Assembly (NCBI RefSeq): GCF_036634175.1
Contig: NZ_JAZIFX010000001.1
Span: forward strand, 5,270,001 to 5,334,000
Reading direction: 5' to 3'
Length of the DNA: 64,000 nucleotides
Source of the DNA: Streptomyces sp. P9-A2
GTDB lineage: Bacteria > Actinomycetota > Actinomycetes > Streptomycetales > Streptomycetaceae
The notes under the pieces were generated by a model. That model saw nothing but the letters and a program-made list of their open reading frames with translations, ran no database searches and was not told the origin of the DNA. This document shows positions 29,990 to 40,788 of the stretch, one piece after another; positions within the stretch are counted from its first letter, which is position 1, and each line of letters starts with the position of its first letter. The position numbers and the translations under genes were made by a program.

Positions 29990-31333
29990 ATGTCACGCAC
30001 GGAGCGTACGGAGCCCATGGGGCCTACGGAGCCCGAGTCACCCGAGTCACCCGAGTCAACGGAGTCAGCTGAGCCCATGGCGCCTGCGGAGCCCACCGAG
30101 CCCACGGTGTCCACCGAGCCCACGGTGTCCACCGAGCCCACGGTGTCCACCGAGCCCACGGTGTCCACCGAGCCCACGGTGTCCACCGAGCCCACGGTGT
30201 CCACCGAGCCCACGGTGTCCACCGAGCCCACGGTGTCCACGGTGTCCACCGAGCCGGACGAGTTCGGATCCGGCGACGCGGGGAACACCCGTCCCGAGCC
30301 GGGCGAGGGGAAGCCGCCCCGGCGTTGGAGGCGTCGGCTCACGTGGGCCGTGCTCGCGGTGGTGCTCGTGGTGCTGGTGCCGTTGCTGACCGCCGGGACG
30401 GTGCTGCGGGTCAACTTCACCGGTGACCCGGCCGACGGGACGTACACCCGTGGCCGTGACGCCCTCTGGCTCGGGCACGCCTGGGTCGACGGGCGGAAGA
30501 AGGACGCCGACGTCACGGCCCTCGCCCGGCAGCTCGACGGCACCGGGATACGCGACCTGTACGTCCACTCGGGTCCGCTCGAGCACGACGGAAGCCTGCC
30601 CAAGTCCGCCTATCCGCACGCCCGTTGGCTGATCGATTCGGTGCACCGGGAGATACCCGGCGTCCGGGTCCAGGCCTGGCTCGGCGACATCCTCGCCCCC
30701 GAGCACCCCGAGGCACTGCACCTGGAGCGCGCCGAGTCCCGCGCCGCGATCCTCCGGTCCACCCGGGAGATCCTGGACACCGGTTACGACGGCGTCCACT
30801 TCGACCTGGAGCCGCTGCACTCCGGCGACGGCGACTACCTCACGCTGCTCGACGCCCTGCACGAGGAGACGGGCTCCCGCGGAGTCCCCCTGTCCGTCGC
30901 CGCCCACCAGATCGACCCGCTTCCGGGCTTCCACTCCTTCTGGGGCGCGGTCACCGGCCATCCCAAGTGGTGGTCGCAGGAGTTCTTCGGGCAGGTCGCG
31001 CGCCGCGTCGACCAGATCGCCGTCATGTCGTACGACACCATGCAGCCGCTGGAGGGCACCTACGGCGGATACGTCGCCCAGCAGACCGCGCTCGCGCTGG
31101 AGGCCACCCCGCCCGGCACCGACCTGCTCATGGGCCTGCCCTTCTTCAAGGAGAACCGGTTCGGCCACTGGGCCCACGCCGAGACCGTCCCGGCCGCCGT
31201 CCGCGGCGTGCGGCTCGGACTGTCCCGCGCCGACGCCGACCGCCCGGACTTCGGCGTCGCCCTCTATGTGGACTTCGCGGCGACGGAGGAGGACTGGGCC
31301 GCGTACCGGAAAGACTGGGTGAACACTCTGTGA
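29990..31333 (+). CDS. Membrane-anchored glycosidase-like TIM-barrel protein with EPTVST repeat stalk
   Basis: 447 residues from ATG 29990. The N-terminal ~85 residues are Pro/Glu/Ser/Thr-rich, with eight copies of EPTVST. One transmembrane helix follows (RRLTWAVLAVVLVVLVPLLTAGTVL, ~112-136). The rest looks like a glycoside-hydrolase-type barrel: GIRDLYVHSGPL, ARWLIDSVHREIPGVRVQAWLG, and GYDGVHFDLEPLHSGDGDYL, reminiscent of the GH18-like DxE active-site strand. Topology puts the repeat stalk inside the cell and the barrel outside if the positive-inside rule holds. The substrate is unknown, and a catalytic role is not certain. Confidence 0.75.
   Translation: MSRTERTEPMGPTEPESPESPESTESAEPMAPAEPTEPTVSTEPTVSTEPTVSTEPTVSTEPTVSTEPTVSTEPTVSTEPTVSTVSTEPDEFGSGDAGNTRPEPGEGKPPRRWRRRLTWAVLAVVLVVLVPLLTAGTVLRVNFTGDPADGTYTRGRDALWLGHAWVDGRKKDADVTALARQLDGTGIRDLYVHSGPLEHDGSLPKSAYPHARWLIDSVHREIPGVRVQAWLGDILAPEHPEALHLERAESRAAILRSTREILDTGYDGVHFDLEPLHSGDGDYLTLLDALHEETGSRGVPLSVAAHQIDPLPGFHSFWGAVTGHPKWWSQEFFGQVARRVDQIAVMSYDTMQPLEGTYGGYVAQQTALALEATPPGTDLLMGLPFFKENRFGHWAHAETVPAAVRGVRLGLSRADADRPDFGVALYVDFAATEEDWAAYRKDWVNTL
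30098..30250 (+). repeat. 18-bp in-frame tandem repeat (EPTVST)
   Basis: Seven exact GAGCCCACGGTGTCCACC units and a partial eighth run in frame through the cytoplasmic stalk of the glycosidase-like protein. Near-perfect identity between units suggests recent expansion. Confidence 0.95.
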
Positions 31334-31499
31334 CGGCAGCTCCGCTGCAGCCCTCCGGCAGTCCCCAACAGCCCTCCGGCGGGCACCTTCGGAACAGACT
31401 GACCGGCACCCGCTTCCCGGGCTCCACCTCGTGATCCGAACTCCCACGATCCCGAGCCCCTGCGATCCCGAACCCTTGGGCCCCCGAGTTCCCCGAGTC

Positions 31500-31548
31500 C
31501 CCCGGGCCCCCGGTGCCCGGGGGCGCCAGGGGCGTCGGGGGCCCGGGG
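31500..31548. terminator. Bidirectional hairpin between convergent genes
   Basis: Perfect 13-bp stem (31500-31512 with 31536-31548) directly next to the sdhB stop at 31551, serving the leftward sdh operon and probably the rightward glycosidase-like gene. Confidence 0.7.
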
Positions 31549-31550
31549 TG

Positions 31551-32327
31551 TCAGGAGGGCGCCGACCGGCGCCGGATCTTGGTCCCGAGCCAGACGAGCG
31601 GGTCGTACTTGCGGTCCACCGCCCGTTCCTTCAGCGGGATCAGCGCGTTGTCCGTGATCCTGATGCCCTCGGGGCACACCTCCGTGCAGCACTTGGTGAT
31701 GTTGCAGTAGCCGAGCCCGTGCTCGTCCTGCGCGGCGCGCCCCCGGTCCAGGCCGGACTCGTCGGCCGCGTCCAGCGGATGCATGTCCAGCTCCGCCACC
31801 CGCATCAGGAACCGCGGTCCGGCGAAGGCCTGTTTGTTCTCCTCGTGGTCGCGGACCACATGGCAGACGTCCTGGCACAGGAAGCACTCGATGCACTTGC
31901 GGAACTCCTGCGACCGCTCCACGTCCTCCTGGGCCATCCGGTACTCGCCGGGTCCGACTCCCTCCGGCGGCACGAAGGCCGGCACTTCGCGGGCCTTCGT
32001 GTAGTTGAAGCCGACGTCCGTCACCAGGTCGCGGATCACCGGGAAGGCCCGCAGCGGGGTCACGGTGATCGTCTCGTCCCGGTCGAACACCGACATCCGG
32101 GTCATGCACAGCAGCCGCGGGCGGCCGTTGATCTCCGCCGAACACGAACCGCACTTGCCCGCCTTGCAGTTCCAGCGGACGGCGAGGTCGGGGGCCTGGG
32201 TGGCCTGGAGCCGGTGGACGATGTCGAGGACCACCTCGCCGTCGTGCACCTCGATCCGGAAGTCCTCCAGACCGCCGCCCCGCACGTCTCCCCGCCACAC
32301 CTTGAAGTCGGCCTCATAGCTGCTCAC
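31551..32327 (-). CDS. sdhB: Succinate dehydrogenase iron-sulfur subunit
   Basis: 258 residues from GTG 32327, overlapping the sdhA stop by 4 bp. Three cluster motifs are complete: the [2Fe-2S] set CKAGKCGSCSAEINGRPRLLC (~58-78), the [4Fe-4S] set CIECFLCQDVCHVV (~150) and the [3Fe-4S] set CNITKCCTEVCPEGI (~215). It passes electrons from the flavin subunit to the membrane subunit of complex II. The three-gene order and sizes match the actinobacterial Sdh1 type, which has a single large membrane anchor. Last gene of the leftward operon. Confidence 0.95.
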   Translation of the reverse strand: MSSYEADFKVWRGDVRGGGLEDFRIEVHDGEVVLDIVHRLQATQAPDLAVRWNCKAGKCGSCSAEINGRPRLLCMTRMSVFDRDETITVTPLRAFPVIRDLVTDVGFNYTKAREVPAFVPPEGVGPGEYRMAQEDVERSQEFRKCIECFLCQDVCHVVRDHEENKQAFAGPRFLMRVAELDMHPLDAADESGLDRGRAAQDEHGLGYCNITKCCTEVCPEGIRITDNALIPLKERAVDRKYDPLVWLGTKIRRRSAPS

Positions 32328-34276
32328 TCGTACAGCTCCTCTTCGGTGAGGTACTTGACCAGCTCCTCCTTCTCGAAGAGGGCGAGCAGGTCGGGGCGGA
32401 TGGGTTCGGTGGTCTCGCGGGTCAGGAGGATCTGGCCGCGCTCCGGGTCGGTGGCCGCGACGCCGTCCGCCGGATCGGCCATCGCGCACAACAGGTTGAC
32501 GTTGCGCCAGGCGCGTTCCATCGCGGAGTGGTCCTCGCGGGTGTGGCCGCCGCGCGACTCGGTACGCTCCAGCGCGGCCCGCGCCACGCACTCGCTGACC
32601 AGCAGCATGTTCCGCAGATCCAGGGCGAGGTGCCACCCCGGGTTGAACTGCCGGTGCCCCTCGACACCGGCCCGCCGGGCGCGTACCCGCAGTTCGGCCA
32701 GTTTCCGCAGGGCCTGCTCCATCTCGTGCTCGCGACGGATGATGCCGACCAGGTCGTTCATCGTCTGCTGGAGCTCCTGGTGCAGGGTGTACGGATTCTC
32801 CGGAGGGCTCCCGTCCGTGTTCTCGCCGTCCTCACCGTTCTCGCTCTCCGCCGAGAACGGGCGCAGCGCCTCCGCGGCGGCGGCGTCCACCTGGACGTCG
32901 TCCACCCGGGGCCGCTCCCGCCCCTGTCCCGCCGCGTGCTCGGCCGCGTGCCGGCCCGCCCGGCGCCCGAACACCAGCAGGTCGGAGAGGGAGTTGCCGC
33001 CCAGCCGGTTGGAGCCGTGCATGCCGCCGGCCACCTCACCGGCCGCGAACAGACCCGGCACCCCGCGCGTCGCCGCCGTGTCCGAGTCGACGGCGATGCC
33101 GCCCATCACGTAGTGGCAGGTGGGTCCGACCTCCATGGCCTCCGCCGTGATGTCGACGTCGGCCAGCTCCTTGAACTGGTGGTACATCGACGGCAGCCGG
33201 CGCTTGATGACCTCGGCCGGCATCCGGGTGGACACGTCCAGGAAGACCCCGCCGTGCGGGGAGCCGCGGCCCGCCTTCACCTCGGCGTTGATCGCGCGGG
33301 CGACCTCGTCGCGGGGGAGCAGTTCGGGGGGACGGCGGTTGTGGTCCGGGTCGTCGTACCAGCGGTCGCCCTCCTCCTCGGACTCGGCGTACTTCTCCTT
33401 GAAGACGTCCGGCACGTAGTCGAACATGAACCGCTTGCCGTCGGAGTTGCGCAGCACCCCGCCGTCGCCGCGCACCGACTCGGTGACCAGGAGGCCCTTC
33501 ACCGACGGCGGCCAGATCATGCCCGTCGGGTGGAACTGCACGAACTCCATGTTGAGCAGCGGGGCCCCGGCCAGCAGCGCCAGCGCGTGGCCGTCGCCCG
33601 TGTACTCCCACGAGTTCGACGTCACCTTGAACGACTTGCCGATGCCGCCCGTCGAGAGGACCACGGCGGGCGCCTGAAGGACGAAGAAGCGCCCGGACTC
33701 CCGCTCGTAGCCGAAGACACCGCAGACGTGGCGGCCGTCCTTGAGCACGCGGGTGACCGTGCACTCCTGGAATACCTTCAGCCGGGACTCGTGGTCCCCG
33801 GTCTCGCGGAAGTCCTCCTGCTGGAGGGCGACGATCTTCTGCTGGAGGGTGCGGATCAGCTCCAGGCCGGTGCGGTCGCCGACGTGCGCGAGGCGTGGGT
33901 ACTCGTGGCCGCCGAAGTTGCGCTGGGAGATCCGGCCGTCCTTCGTCCGGTCGAACAGCGCGCCCCAGGTCTCCAGCTCCCACACCCGCTGCGGCGCCTC
34001 CTGGGCGTGCAGTTCGGCCATCCGCCACTGGTTGAGGAACTTCCCGCCGCGCAGGGTGTCGCGGAAGTGGACCTTCCAGCTGTCGCCGGTGTTGACGTTG
34101 GCCATGGCGGCGGCGATCCCGCCCTCGGCCATCACGGTGTGGGCCTTGCCGAACAGCGACTTGCAGATCACCGCCGTACGGGCGCCCCGCTCGCGTGCCT
34201 CGATGGCGGCGCGCAGCCCGGCGCCGCCCGCACCGACCACGACGACGTCCCATTCCTGCCGGTCGACCACGGTCAT
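32324..34276 (-). CDS. sdhA: Succinate dehydrogenase/fumarate reductase flavoprotein subunit
   Basis: 650 residues. The FAD-binding VVVGAGGAGLRAAIEARERG (~13-32), the AEGGIAAAMAN segment, the HPTG of FVQFHPTGM (~248) and HxMGG-like CHYVMGGIAVD (~385) that contains substrate-site residues, and the late GSNRLGGNSLSDLLVFGRRAG are all present. Catalyses succinate to fumarate with electrons going to quinone (or the reverse). The sequence FSAESENGEDGENTDGSPPEN (~480) is an acidic insert. It is separated from sdhC by 106 bp that hold three 9-bp direct repeats (ACAGAACTC, about 34318-34344), and overlaps sdhB by 4 bp. Confidence 0.96.
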   Translation of the reverse strand: MTVVDRQEWDVVVVGAGGAGLRAAIEARERGARTAVICKSLFGKAHTVMAEGGIAAAMANVNTGDSWKVHFRDTLRGGKFLNQWRMAELHAQEAPQRVWELETWGALFDRTKDGRISQRNFGGHEYPRLAHVGDRTGLELIRTLQQKIVALQQEDFRETGDHESRLKVFQECTVTRVLKDGRHVCGVFGYERESGRFFVLQAPAVVLSTGGIGKSFKVTSNSWEYTGDGHALALLAGAPLLNMEFVQFHPTGMIWPPSVKGLLVTESVRGDGGVLRNSDGKRFMFDYVPDVFKEKYAESEEEGDRWYDDPDHNRRPPELLPRDEVARAINAEVKAGRGSPHGGVFLDVSTRMPAEVIKRRLPSMYHQFKELADVDITAEAMEVGPTCHYVMGGIAVDSDTAATRGVPGLFAAGEVAGGMHGSNRLGGNSLSDLLVFGRRAGRHAAEHAAGQGRERPRVDDVQVDAAAAEALRPFSAESENGEDGENTDGSPPENPYTLHQELQQTMNDLVGIIRREHEMEQALRKLAELRVRARRAGVEGHRQFNPGWHLALDLRNMLLVSECVARAALERTESRGGHTREDHSAMERAWRNVNLLCAMADPADGVAATDPERGQILLTRETTEPIRPDLLALFEKEELVKYLTEEELYE

Positions 34277-34382
34277 CTAAAGGCCCCACTCGTCGGAAAC
34301 CGCCATAACCTGCCAGAACTCACAGAACTCACAGAACTCACACAACGTGCAGACATTACAGAACGCGCAGAACGCTCGGGGG

Positions 34383-35219
34383 TCAGAAGAAGCGCGGATC
34401 GTCGAAGGCGCCGGACGCGACGAGATAGACGTAGAGGTCGGCAACCGCCACGCTCACCAGCGACGCCCAGGCGAGCTGCATGTGCCGGGCGTTCAGCCGG
34501 CCCACCCACTGCCACATCCGGTAGCGCACGGGATGCCGGGAGAAGTGCTTGAGCTTGCCGCCGACGATGTGCCGGCAGGAGTGGCAGGAGATGGTGTACG
34601 CCCAGATCAGCGCGATGTTGACCAGGAAGACGAGGGTGCCGAGCCCCATGTGGCCCCACGCGTAGTGCTCGTCGCGGAAGGCGAGGACGGTGTCGTAGGT
34701 CAGCACCAGGGCGACCAGGAGCGCAGCGTAGAAGAAGTACCGGTGGATGTTCTGCAGGATCAGCGGGAAGCGGGTCTCCCCGGTGTACTTCTTGTGCGGC
34801 TCGGCGACCGCGCAGGCCGGCGGGGACGCCCAGAAGCCCCGGTAGTAGGCCTTGCGGTAGTAGTAGCAGGTCAGGCGGAAGCCGAGCGGGAAGATCAGGA
34901 TGAGGATCGCCGGAGAGAGGCCCCACCAGCTTCCGAACAGTTCCCAGTTGGGCCCGCCGCGCATCGGCTCGCAGTTCTCGGCGAGGCACGGGGAGTAGAA
35001 CGGCGAGACGTACGGCGCCGCGTAGTAGTCCGCGTTCGAGAGGGCTCGCCAGGTCGAGTAGACGACGAAGGCGAGCAGACCGGCCGCGGTGGCGGCCGGG
35101 GCCAGCCACCAGCGGTCGGTCCGCAGGTGCGGAGCGGCGATCGTGGCGCGGGTACCGGTTCTCACACCGGTACGTCGGGGTTGGGGGTCTGTGGCGGGAG
35201 GTTCCGTACCAGTGGCCAC
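34383..35219 (-). CDS. sdhC: Succinate dehydrogenase membrane anchor (cytochrome b-like subunit)
   Basis: 278 residues from GTG 35219, which has GGAGCGG upstream; the frame is open further back but that part is Pro/Arg-rich and unlikely to be translated. Five hydrophobic helices are visible: AAATAAGLLAFVVYS, LSPAILILIFPLGFRL, FFYAALLVALVLTYDTV, LGTLVFLVNIALIWAYTIS and LAWASLVSVAVADLYVYLV. Histidines near helices (NIHRYFF, CHSCRHIVGG) are candidate haem ligands. This matches the ~270-residue membrane subunit of the mycobacterial Sdh1 complex. It is the first gene of sdhC-sdhA-sdhB. Confidence 0.9.
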   Translation of the reverse strand: MATGTEPPATDPQPRRTGVRTGTRATIAAPHLRTDRWWLAPAATAAGLLAFVVYSTWRALSNADYYAAPYVSPFYSPCLAENCEPMRGGPNWELFGSWWGLSPAILILIFPLGFRLTCYYYRKAYYRGFWASPPACAVAEPHKKYTGETRFPLILQNIHRYFFYAALLVALVLTYDTVLAFRDEHYAWGHMGLGTLVFLVNIALIWAYTISCHSCRHIVGGKLKHFSRHPVRYRMWQWVGRLNARHMQLAWASLVSVAVADLYVYLVASGAFDDPRFF

Positions 35220-35290
35220 TTGTCCGCTCCGGTCGGGGTCAGGGGGCGCGGTGGGTCCTGCGGGGTGGGAGTGGAGTGGAGGGGAGGGGA

Positions 35291-35584
35291 TCAGGGGGCG
35301 CGGCGGTCGCGCGCGCCGAGCCCCTCGTCGTCCGAGTCCACCCACAGGGACGGGTCGTACGGTGCGTCGGAGATGGTGACGAGATCGGGCCGCTTCGGTA
35401 CGCCGGCCGTGGTGACGACCGTCTCCCGGAGCAGCGCGACGCTCTCACGCAGATGGTTGGTGTCGGACCGGACGCGGCGCATCTCCAGGCCGCCGCTGCC
35501 GAGCTGCTTCTCCAGGCGTCCCACCGACCGGATCAGGTCGTCGAGATTGCGCTGGACGGATGCCAGTTCGTCGTGCACGGACAT
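35291..35584 (-). CDS. Small coiled-coil protein of unknown function
   Basis: 97 residues from ATG 35584. The first ~55 residues (DELASVQRNLDDLIRSVGRLEKQLG...LRRVRSDTNHLRESVALL pattern) form an amphipathic helix likely to make a coiled coil; the C-terminus is polar (DDEGLGARDRRAP). No known domain is recognised. It lies 72 bp upstream of sdhC on the same strand and may be co-transcribed with the sdh genes. Its steady coding bias and clear start support a real gene. Confidence 0.7.
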   Translation of the reverse strand: MSVHDELASVQRNLDDLIRSVGRLEKQLGSGGLEMRRVRSDTNHLRESVALLRETVVTTAGVPKRPDLVTISDAPYDPSLWVDSDDEGLGARDRRAP

Positions 35585-35885
35585 GACTTGCCCTCACTTC
35601 TCGCGGGTCCTTCGGGGTCCTTCAGGCCCAAGGCGGCAACGTTCATGCGCCTGCGAGTGTTGCGCGTCACACCTTGCGCTGTGAAGGGATGTGCATCGAT
35701 TGGCCGAGGCGTATGGGTGCACCGAGTGGTTGTTGTGCGCCGTACGGGTGCCCTTCCGGCCCATGGCCGCCGTGTCGCTCCTGGTTGCCGAACCCTTTCC
35801 TCTTCAGTGGCCGCATACATCGGATGAGATCTAAATAGCAACAAAAGTGATCATAACGTCCGCGGCTTCACGGAGGTAACCAGAG
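35585..35885. other. Divergent intergenic region
   Basis: 301 bp between the coiled-coil gene and the lipoprotein gene. The part near 35820-35860 (GATCTAAATAGCAACAAAAGTGATCATAA) is strikingly AT-rich for this genome and probably carries the rightward promoter. GGAGGTAACCAGAG is the ribosome binding site for ATG 35886. Confidence 0.45.
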
Positions 35886-38351
35886 ATGTCCCACGACGGC
35901 GTCGGCCCGCGCGCGGTCATGCGCTCGGTCGCCTTCCTCACCGCGGGCGCGCTCGTGGTGCCCGCGCTGGCCGGATGCAGCTCCGAGGACGACCCGGCCG
36001 GCCGGCCCCTCGCCGGTGGGGACATCGCCCGCGCCGACCGCGCGAGAATCGCCGACGGCGGCACCCTGCGCTGGGGCGTGGACACCGTCCCGGACACCCT
36101 GAACACCTTCCAGGCGGACGCCGACGCCACCACCACCCGGATCGCCCAGGCCGTGCTGCCGTCGATGTTCCGGATGGACAGCCGGGGCCGTCCGGCGCGC
36201 AACCCCGACTACCTGGAGTCCGCCGAGGTCGTCGAGACCGAGCCCAAGCAGGTCGTCCTCTACAAGCTCAACCAGCAGGCCGTCTGGAGCGACGGCCGGG
36301 AGATCGGCGCCGCCGACTTCGCCGCCCAGTGGCGCGCCCTGTCCGGCAAGGACTCCGCCTACTGGACCGCCCGCAACGCCGGCTACGACCGCATCGAGAA
36401 GATCGAGCGCGGCAAGGGCGACCTGGAGGTCAAGGTCACCTTCAGCCGTACCTACGCCGACTGGAAGTCGCTGTTCGCACCGCTGTACCCGAAGGACGTC
36501 ATGGGCACCCCCGACTCCTTCAACGACGGGGCCCGCAAGAAGCTGAAGGTCACCGCCGGCCCGTTCAAGGTGAAGAAGGTCGACCGCGAGGACGACGAGG
36601 TCACCCTCACCCGCAACGCCCGCTGGTGGGGCGAACCGGCCCGGCTCTCCACGATCGTGCTGCGTGAGGTGCCCCACGACGAACGCGTCGCCGCGCTCAC
36701 CGCCGGAACCCTGGACCTGGCCGAGATCGACGCCACGGCCGCCCGCCGCATCTCCGTCGCCGCCGGCCCGCGGGGCACGAGCGGGAGCGGGAGCGCGAGC
36801 GGGGATACGAGCGGGAGTGGGAGCGCGAGCGGGGATACGAGCGGGAGTGGGAGCGCGAGCGGGGATACGAGCGGGAGCGCGCCGGGCGGCGCGGCCGAGG
36901 ACGGCAAGTCCCTGACCGGCCCCGGAACCGCAGGTCTCGGGAACGGGCGGTCCGCGGCGAAGGCCCTGCACTCCTGGGCCGTCGCGAACGGCTCCGACGA
37001 GGAGGCCGCCGACGAGGAGATCTCCGCCCGCGAGGAGCGGCGCGAGGCCGCCGCGGAGCTCACACGTGAGCAGCGGGCCCTCAGCGGCTTCGAGGTGCGC
37101 AAGTCACTGGAGCCCGCCTACACCCAGCTAGCCCTCAACGGAGCCGAGGGTCCCCTCGCCGACGAACGGGTCCGCCGCGCCGTGGCCCGTGCCCTGGACC
37201 GGCGGGAGCTGGCGGAGGCGATCCTGAAGCCGCTCGGTCTGCCCGCCGAACCCCTCGGCAGTCACCTCGCGCTCGCCGGGCAGACCGCCTACGCCGACGG
37301 CAGCGGCGCTCTCGGCGACCAGAACGCCAAGGAGGCGCGGGCCCTGCTCGCGGACGCCGGCTGGGTACCGGGCGGCCCGGTGAAGAAGAAGGAGAAGGAC
37401 AAGACCGCAGGCGGGGAGGGCAAGAAAGCGGGATCGTCCGACAAGGACTCCACGGACGGCGCCGACGACGACGGCACGTACATCGTCGGCGAGGGCGACG
37501 CCGGGGACACCGAGGACGACGGGGGCACCCAGGGTGACGGCAACAACGGCGACGGTCACCTCGCCCAGGACGGCACCCAGCACACGCGGCTGAAGCGGGG
37601 CGGCGCCCCCGGCGCCTACGCACCCCTGGGGACCGCCGCCCCGGCCCAGGCCGGGAGTGCCCCGCTCGCCAAGGACGGCAAGGCGCTCACGCTCGACTTC
37701 GTGCTCCCCTCCGGGCCCGGCTCGGAGGTCCTCGCCACCGTGGCCGAACGGATCGCGAAGATGCTGAAGGGGGTCGGCATCAGTACGGAGATCACCGAGG
37801 TCGACGACGAGAGCTATTTCACGGATCACATCGCCTCCGGGGAGTACGACCTCGCCCTCTACTCCTGGCCCGCGACCGCCTTCCCCGCCACCGACGCCCG
37901 CCCCGTCTACGCCAAGCCGGTCCCGGCCGCCGACGGCTCGCTGAACGTCGGGCAGAACTACACCCGCGTCGGCACCGACCAGGTCGACCAGTTCTTCGAC
38001 CAGGCCCTCGCGACACTCGACGACGCGAAGCGTGCCGAGCTGATCCGGAAGGCGGACGCCCGCATCTGGGCGGTGGCCGGCTCGATCCCCCTCTACCAGC
38101 GCCCCCAGCTCACCGCCGCCCGCAAGGACCTGGTCAACGCCGGCGCCTTCGGGTTCCGTACCCCGGTCCACGAGGACATGGGCTATCTGAAGAAGGGTGC
38201 GGGGGGCCCGGCCCGGACACCGGGGGAGGAGTCCGCCGAGCCGTTCGCCTCCGCCTCCCCCTCGGAACCGGACCCGGGCTCCCCTTCGGATTCGGGCTCC
38301 GCCTCGGACTCGGATGCGGACTCGGATGCGGACTCGGATGCGGAGTCCTGA
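35886..38351 (+). CDS. Large peptide-binding lipoprotein (ABC transporter family 5 SBP), orphan
   Basis: 821 residues, about 250 more than usual. Lipobox ALAGC puts the lipidated Cys at 31. Family 5 binding-protein features are present (VVLYKLNQQAVWSDGREIGAADFAAQWRAL, GPFKVKKVDREDDEVTLTRNARWWG, DERVRRAVARALDRRELAEAI, PLYQRPQL). Two inserts break the fold: a Gly/Ser repeat at ~298-331 (three copies of TSGSGSASGD) and a charged Lys then Asp/Gly-rich stretch at ~500-575. The C-terminus is Ser/Asp-rich. No permease or ATPase adjoins it, so it may work with one of the two opp systems downstream. It lies on the same strand as typA. Confidence 0.85.
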   Translation: MSHDGVGPRAVMRSVAFLTAGALVVPALAGCSSEDDPAGRPLAGGDIARADRARIADGGTLRWGVDTVPDTLNTFQADADATTTRIAQAVLPSMFRMDSRGRPARNPDYLESAEVVETEPKQVVLYKLNQQAVWSDGREIGAADFAAQWRALSGKDSAYWTARNAGYDRIEKIERGKGDLEVKVTFSRTYADWKSLFAPLYPKDVMGTPDSFNDGARKKLKVTAGPFKVKKVDREDDEVTLTRNARWWGEPARLSTIVLREVPHDERVAALTAGTLDLAEIDATAARRISVAAGPRGTSGSGSASGDTSGSGSASGDTSGSGSASGDTSGSAPGGAAEDGKSLTGPGTAGLGNGRSAAKALHSWAVANGSDEEAADEEISAREERREAAAELTREQRALSGFEVRKSLEPAYTQLALNGAEGPLADERVRRAVARALDRRELAEAILKPLGLPAEPLGSHLALAGQTAYADGSGALGDQNAKEARALLADAGWVPGGPVKKKEKDKTAGGEGKKAGSSDKDSTDGADDDGTYIVGEGDAGDTEDDGGTQGDGNNGDGHLAQDGTQHTRLKRGGAPGAYAPLGTAAPAQAGSAPLAKDGKALTLDFVLPSGPGSEVLATVAERIAKMLKGVGISTEITEVDDESYFTDHIASGEYDLALYSWPATAFPATDARPVYAKPVPAADGSLNVGQNYTRVGTDQVDQFFDQALATLDDAKRAELIRKADARIWAVAGSIPLYQRPQLTAARKDLVNAGAFGFRTPVHEDMGYLKKGAGGPARTPGEESAEPFASASPSEPDPGSPSDSGSASDSDADSDADSDAES
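36777..36866 (+). repeat. 30-bp in-frame tandem repeat inside the lipoprotein gene
   Basis: Three units (36777-36806, 36807-36836, 36837-36866) differing at one base encode TSGSGSASGD and make a flexible loop. Confidence 0.9.
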
Positions 38352-38530
38352 TCAGTCCTGATCACCCCGTGTGACGGGTCCGGTGGGCCGCTCCGGACGA
38401 GGAGGGCGAGTTCCCGGTGCCAGGGGCCCGTACCATGGGGGGTGGCCGTGGCGTGTCCAGCCCGGCAGGGCCCGCGCACCACAGCCGTCTGCGCAGGGCA
38501 TTCCTCACCATTCCGGGAGTACGCCAACCC

Positions 38531-40447
<1,917 letters not shown>

Positions 40448-40491
40448 CACGTCGTCGGCCGACACGTCGGCCGGCACCCCGCCCGCGCACG

Positions 40492-40551
40492 CGGGCACAT
40501 ACGGCACCGGGCACCCCTGACCGCAGGGGTGCCCGGTGCCGTATGTGCCCG
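40492..40551 (+). terminator. Exceptionally long perfect hairpin after typA
   Basis: A perfect 28-bp stem (40492-40519 with 40524-40551) and a 4-base loop (ACCG), 45 bp past the typA stop. It contains no mismatch and is far longer than needed for termination. Confidence 0.9.
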
Positions 40552-40788
40552 AATGCGTGCGGGTGGGGTGGAAGAACGTGCGGTGGCGGGGCGTCACCTG
40601 GAAATGACGCGAGAAGAGAGGGTTGGGAGCTGTTGGGGTTTGGCTGAGCACGAGTGTGTTCTGGTGTGCATGAGTGAGCGCGGACGGGCGCGGCCATGGC
40701 CGGGAGTGGGTGCTGTCATGAGGGAAGGGGGGAATGGGGGTTCGTCCGCCGAATGCGTGACCTTGGCAGATGGTGCTCGTTGGGTGGG
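40552..40788. other. Spacer between typA terminator and TnpB-like gene
   Basis: About 240 bp with many GTG/GGG runs and no recognisable gene or clear transposon end. No hairpin resembling an IS605-type left end was found here. Confidence 0.35.

Noticed and set aside
30098..30250. Possible CRISPR or regulatory repeat array
   Set aside because: The repeats are contiguous, in frame and coding (EPTVST).
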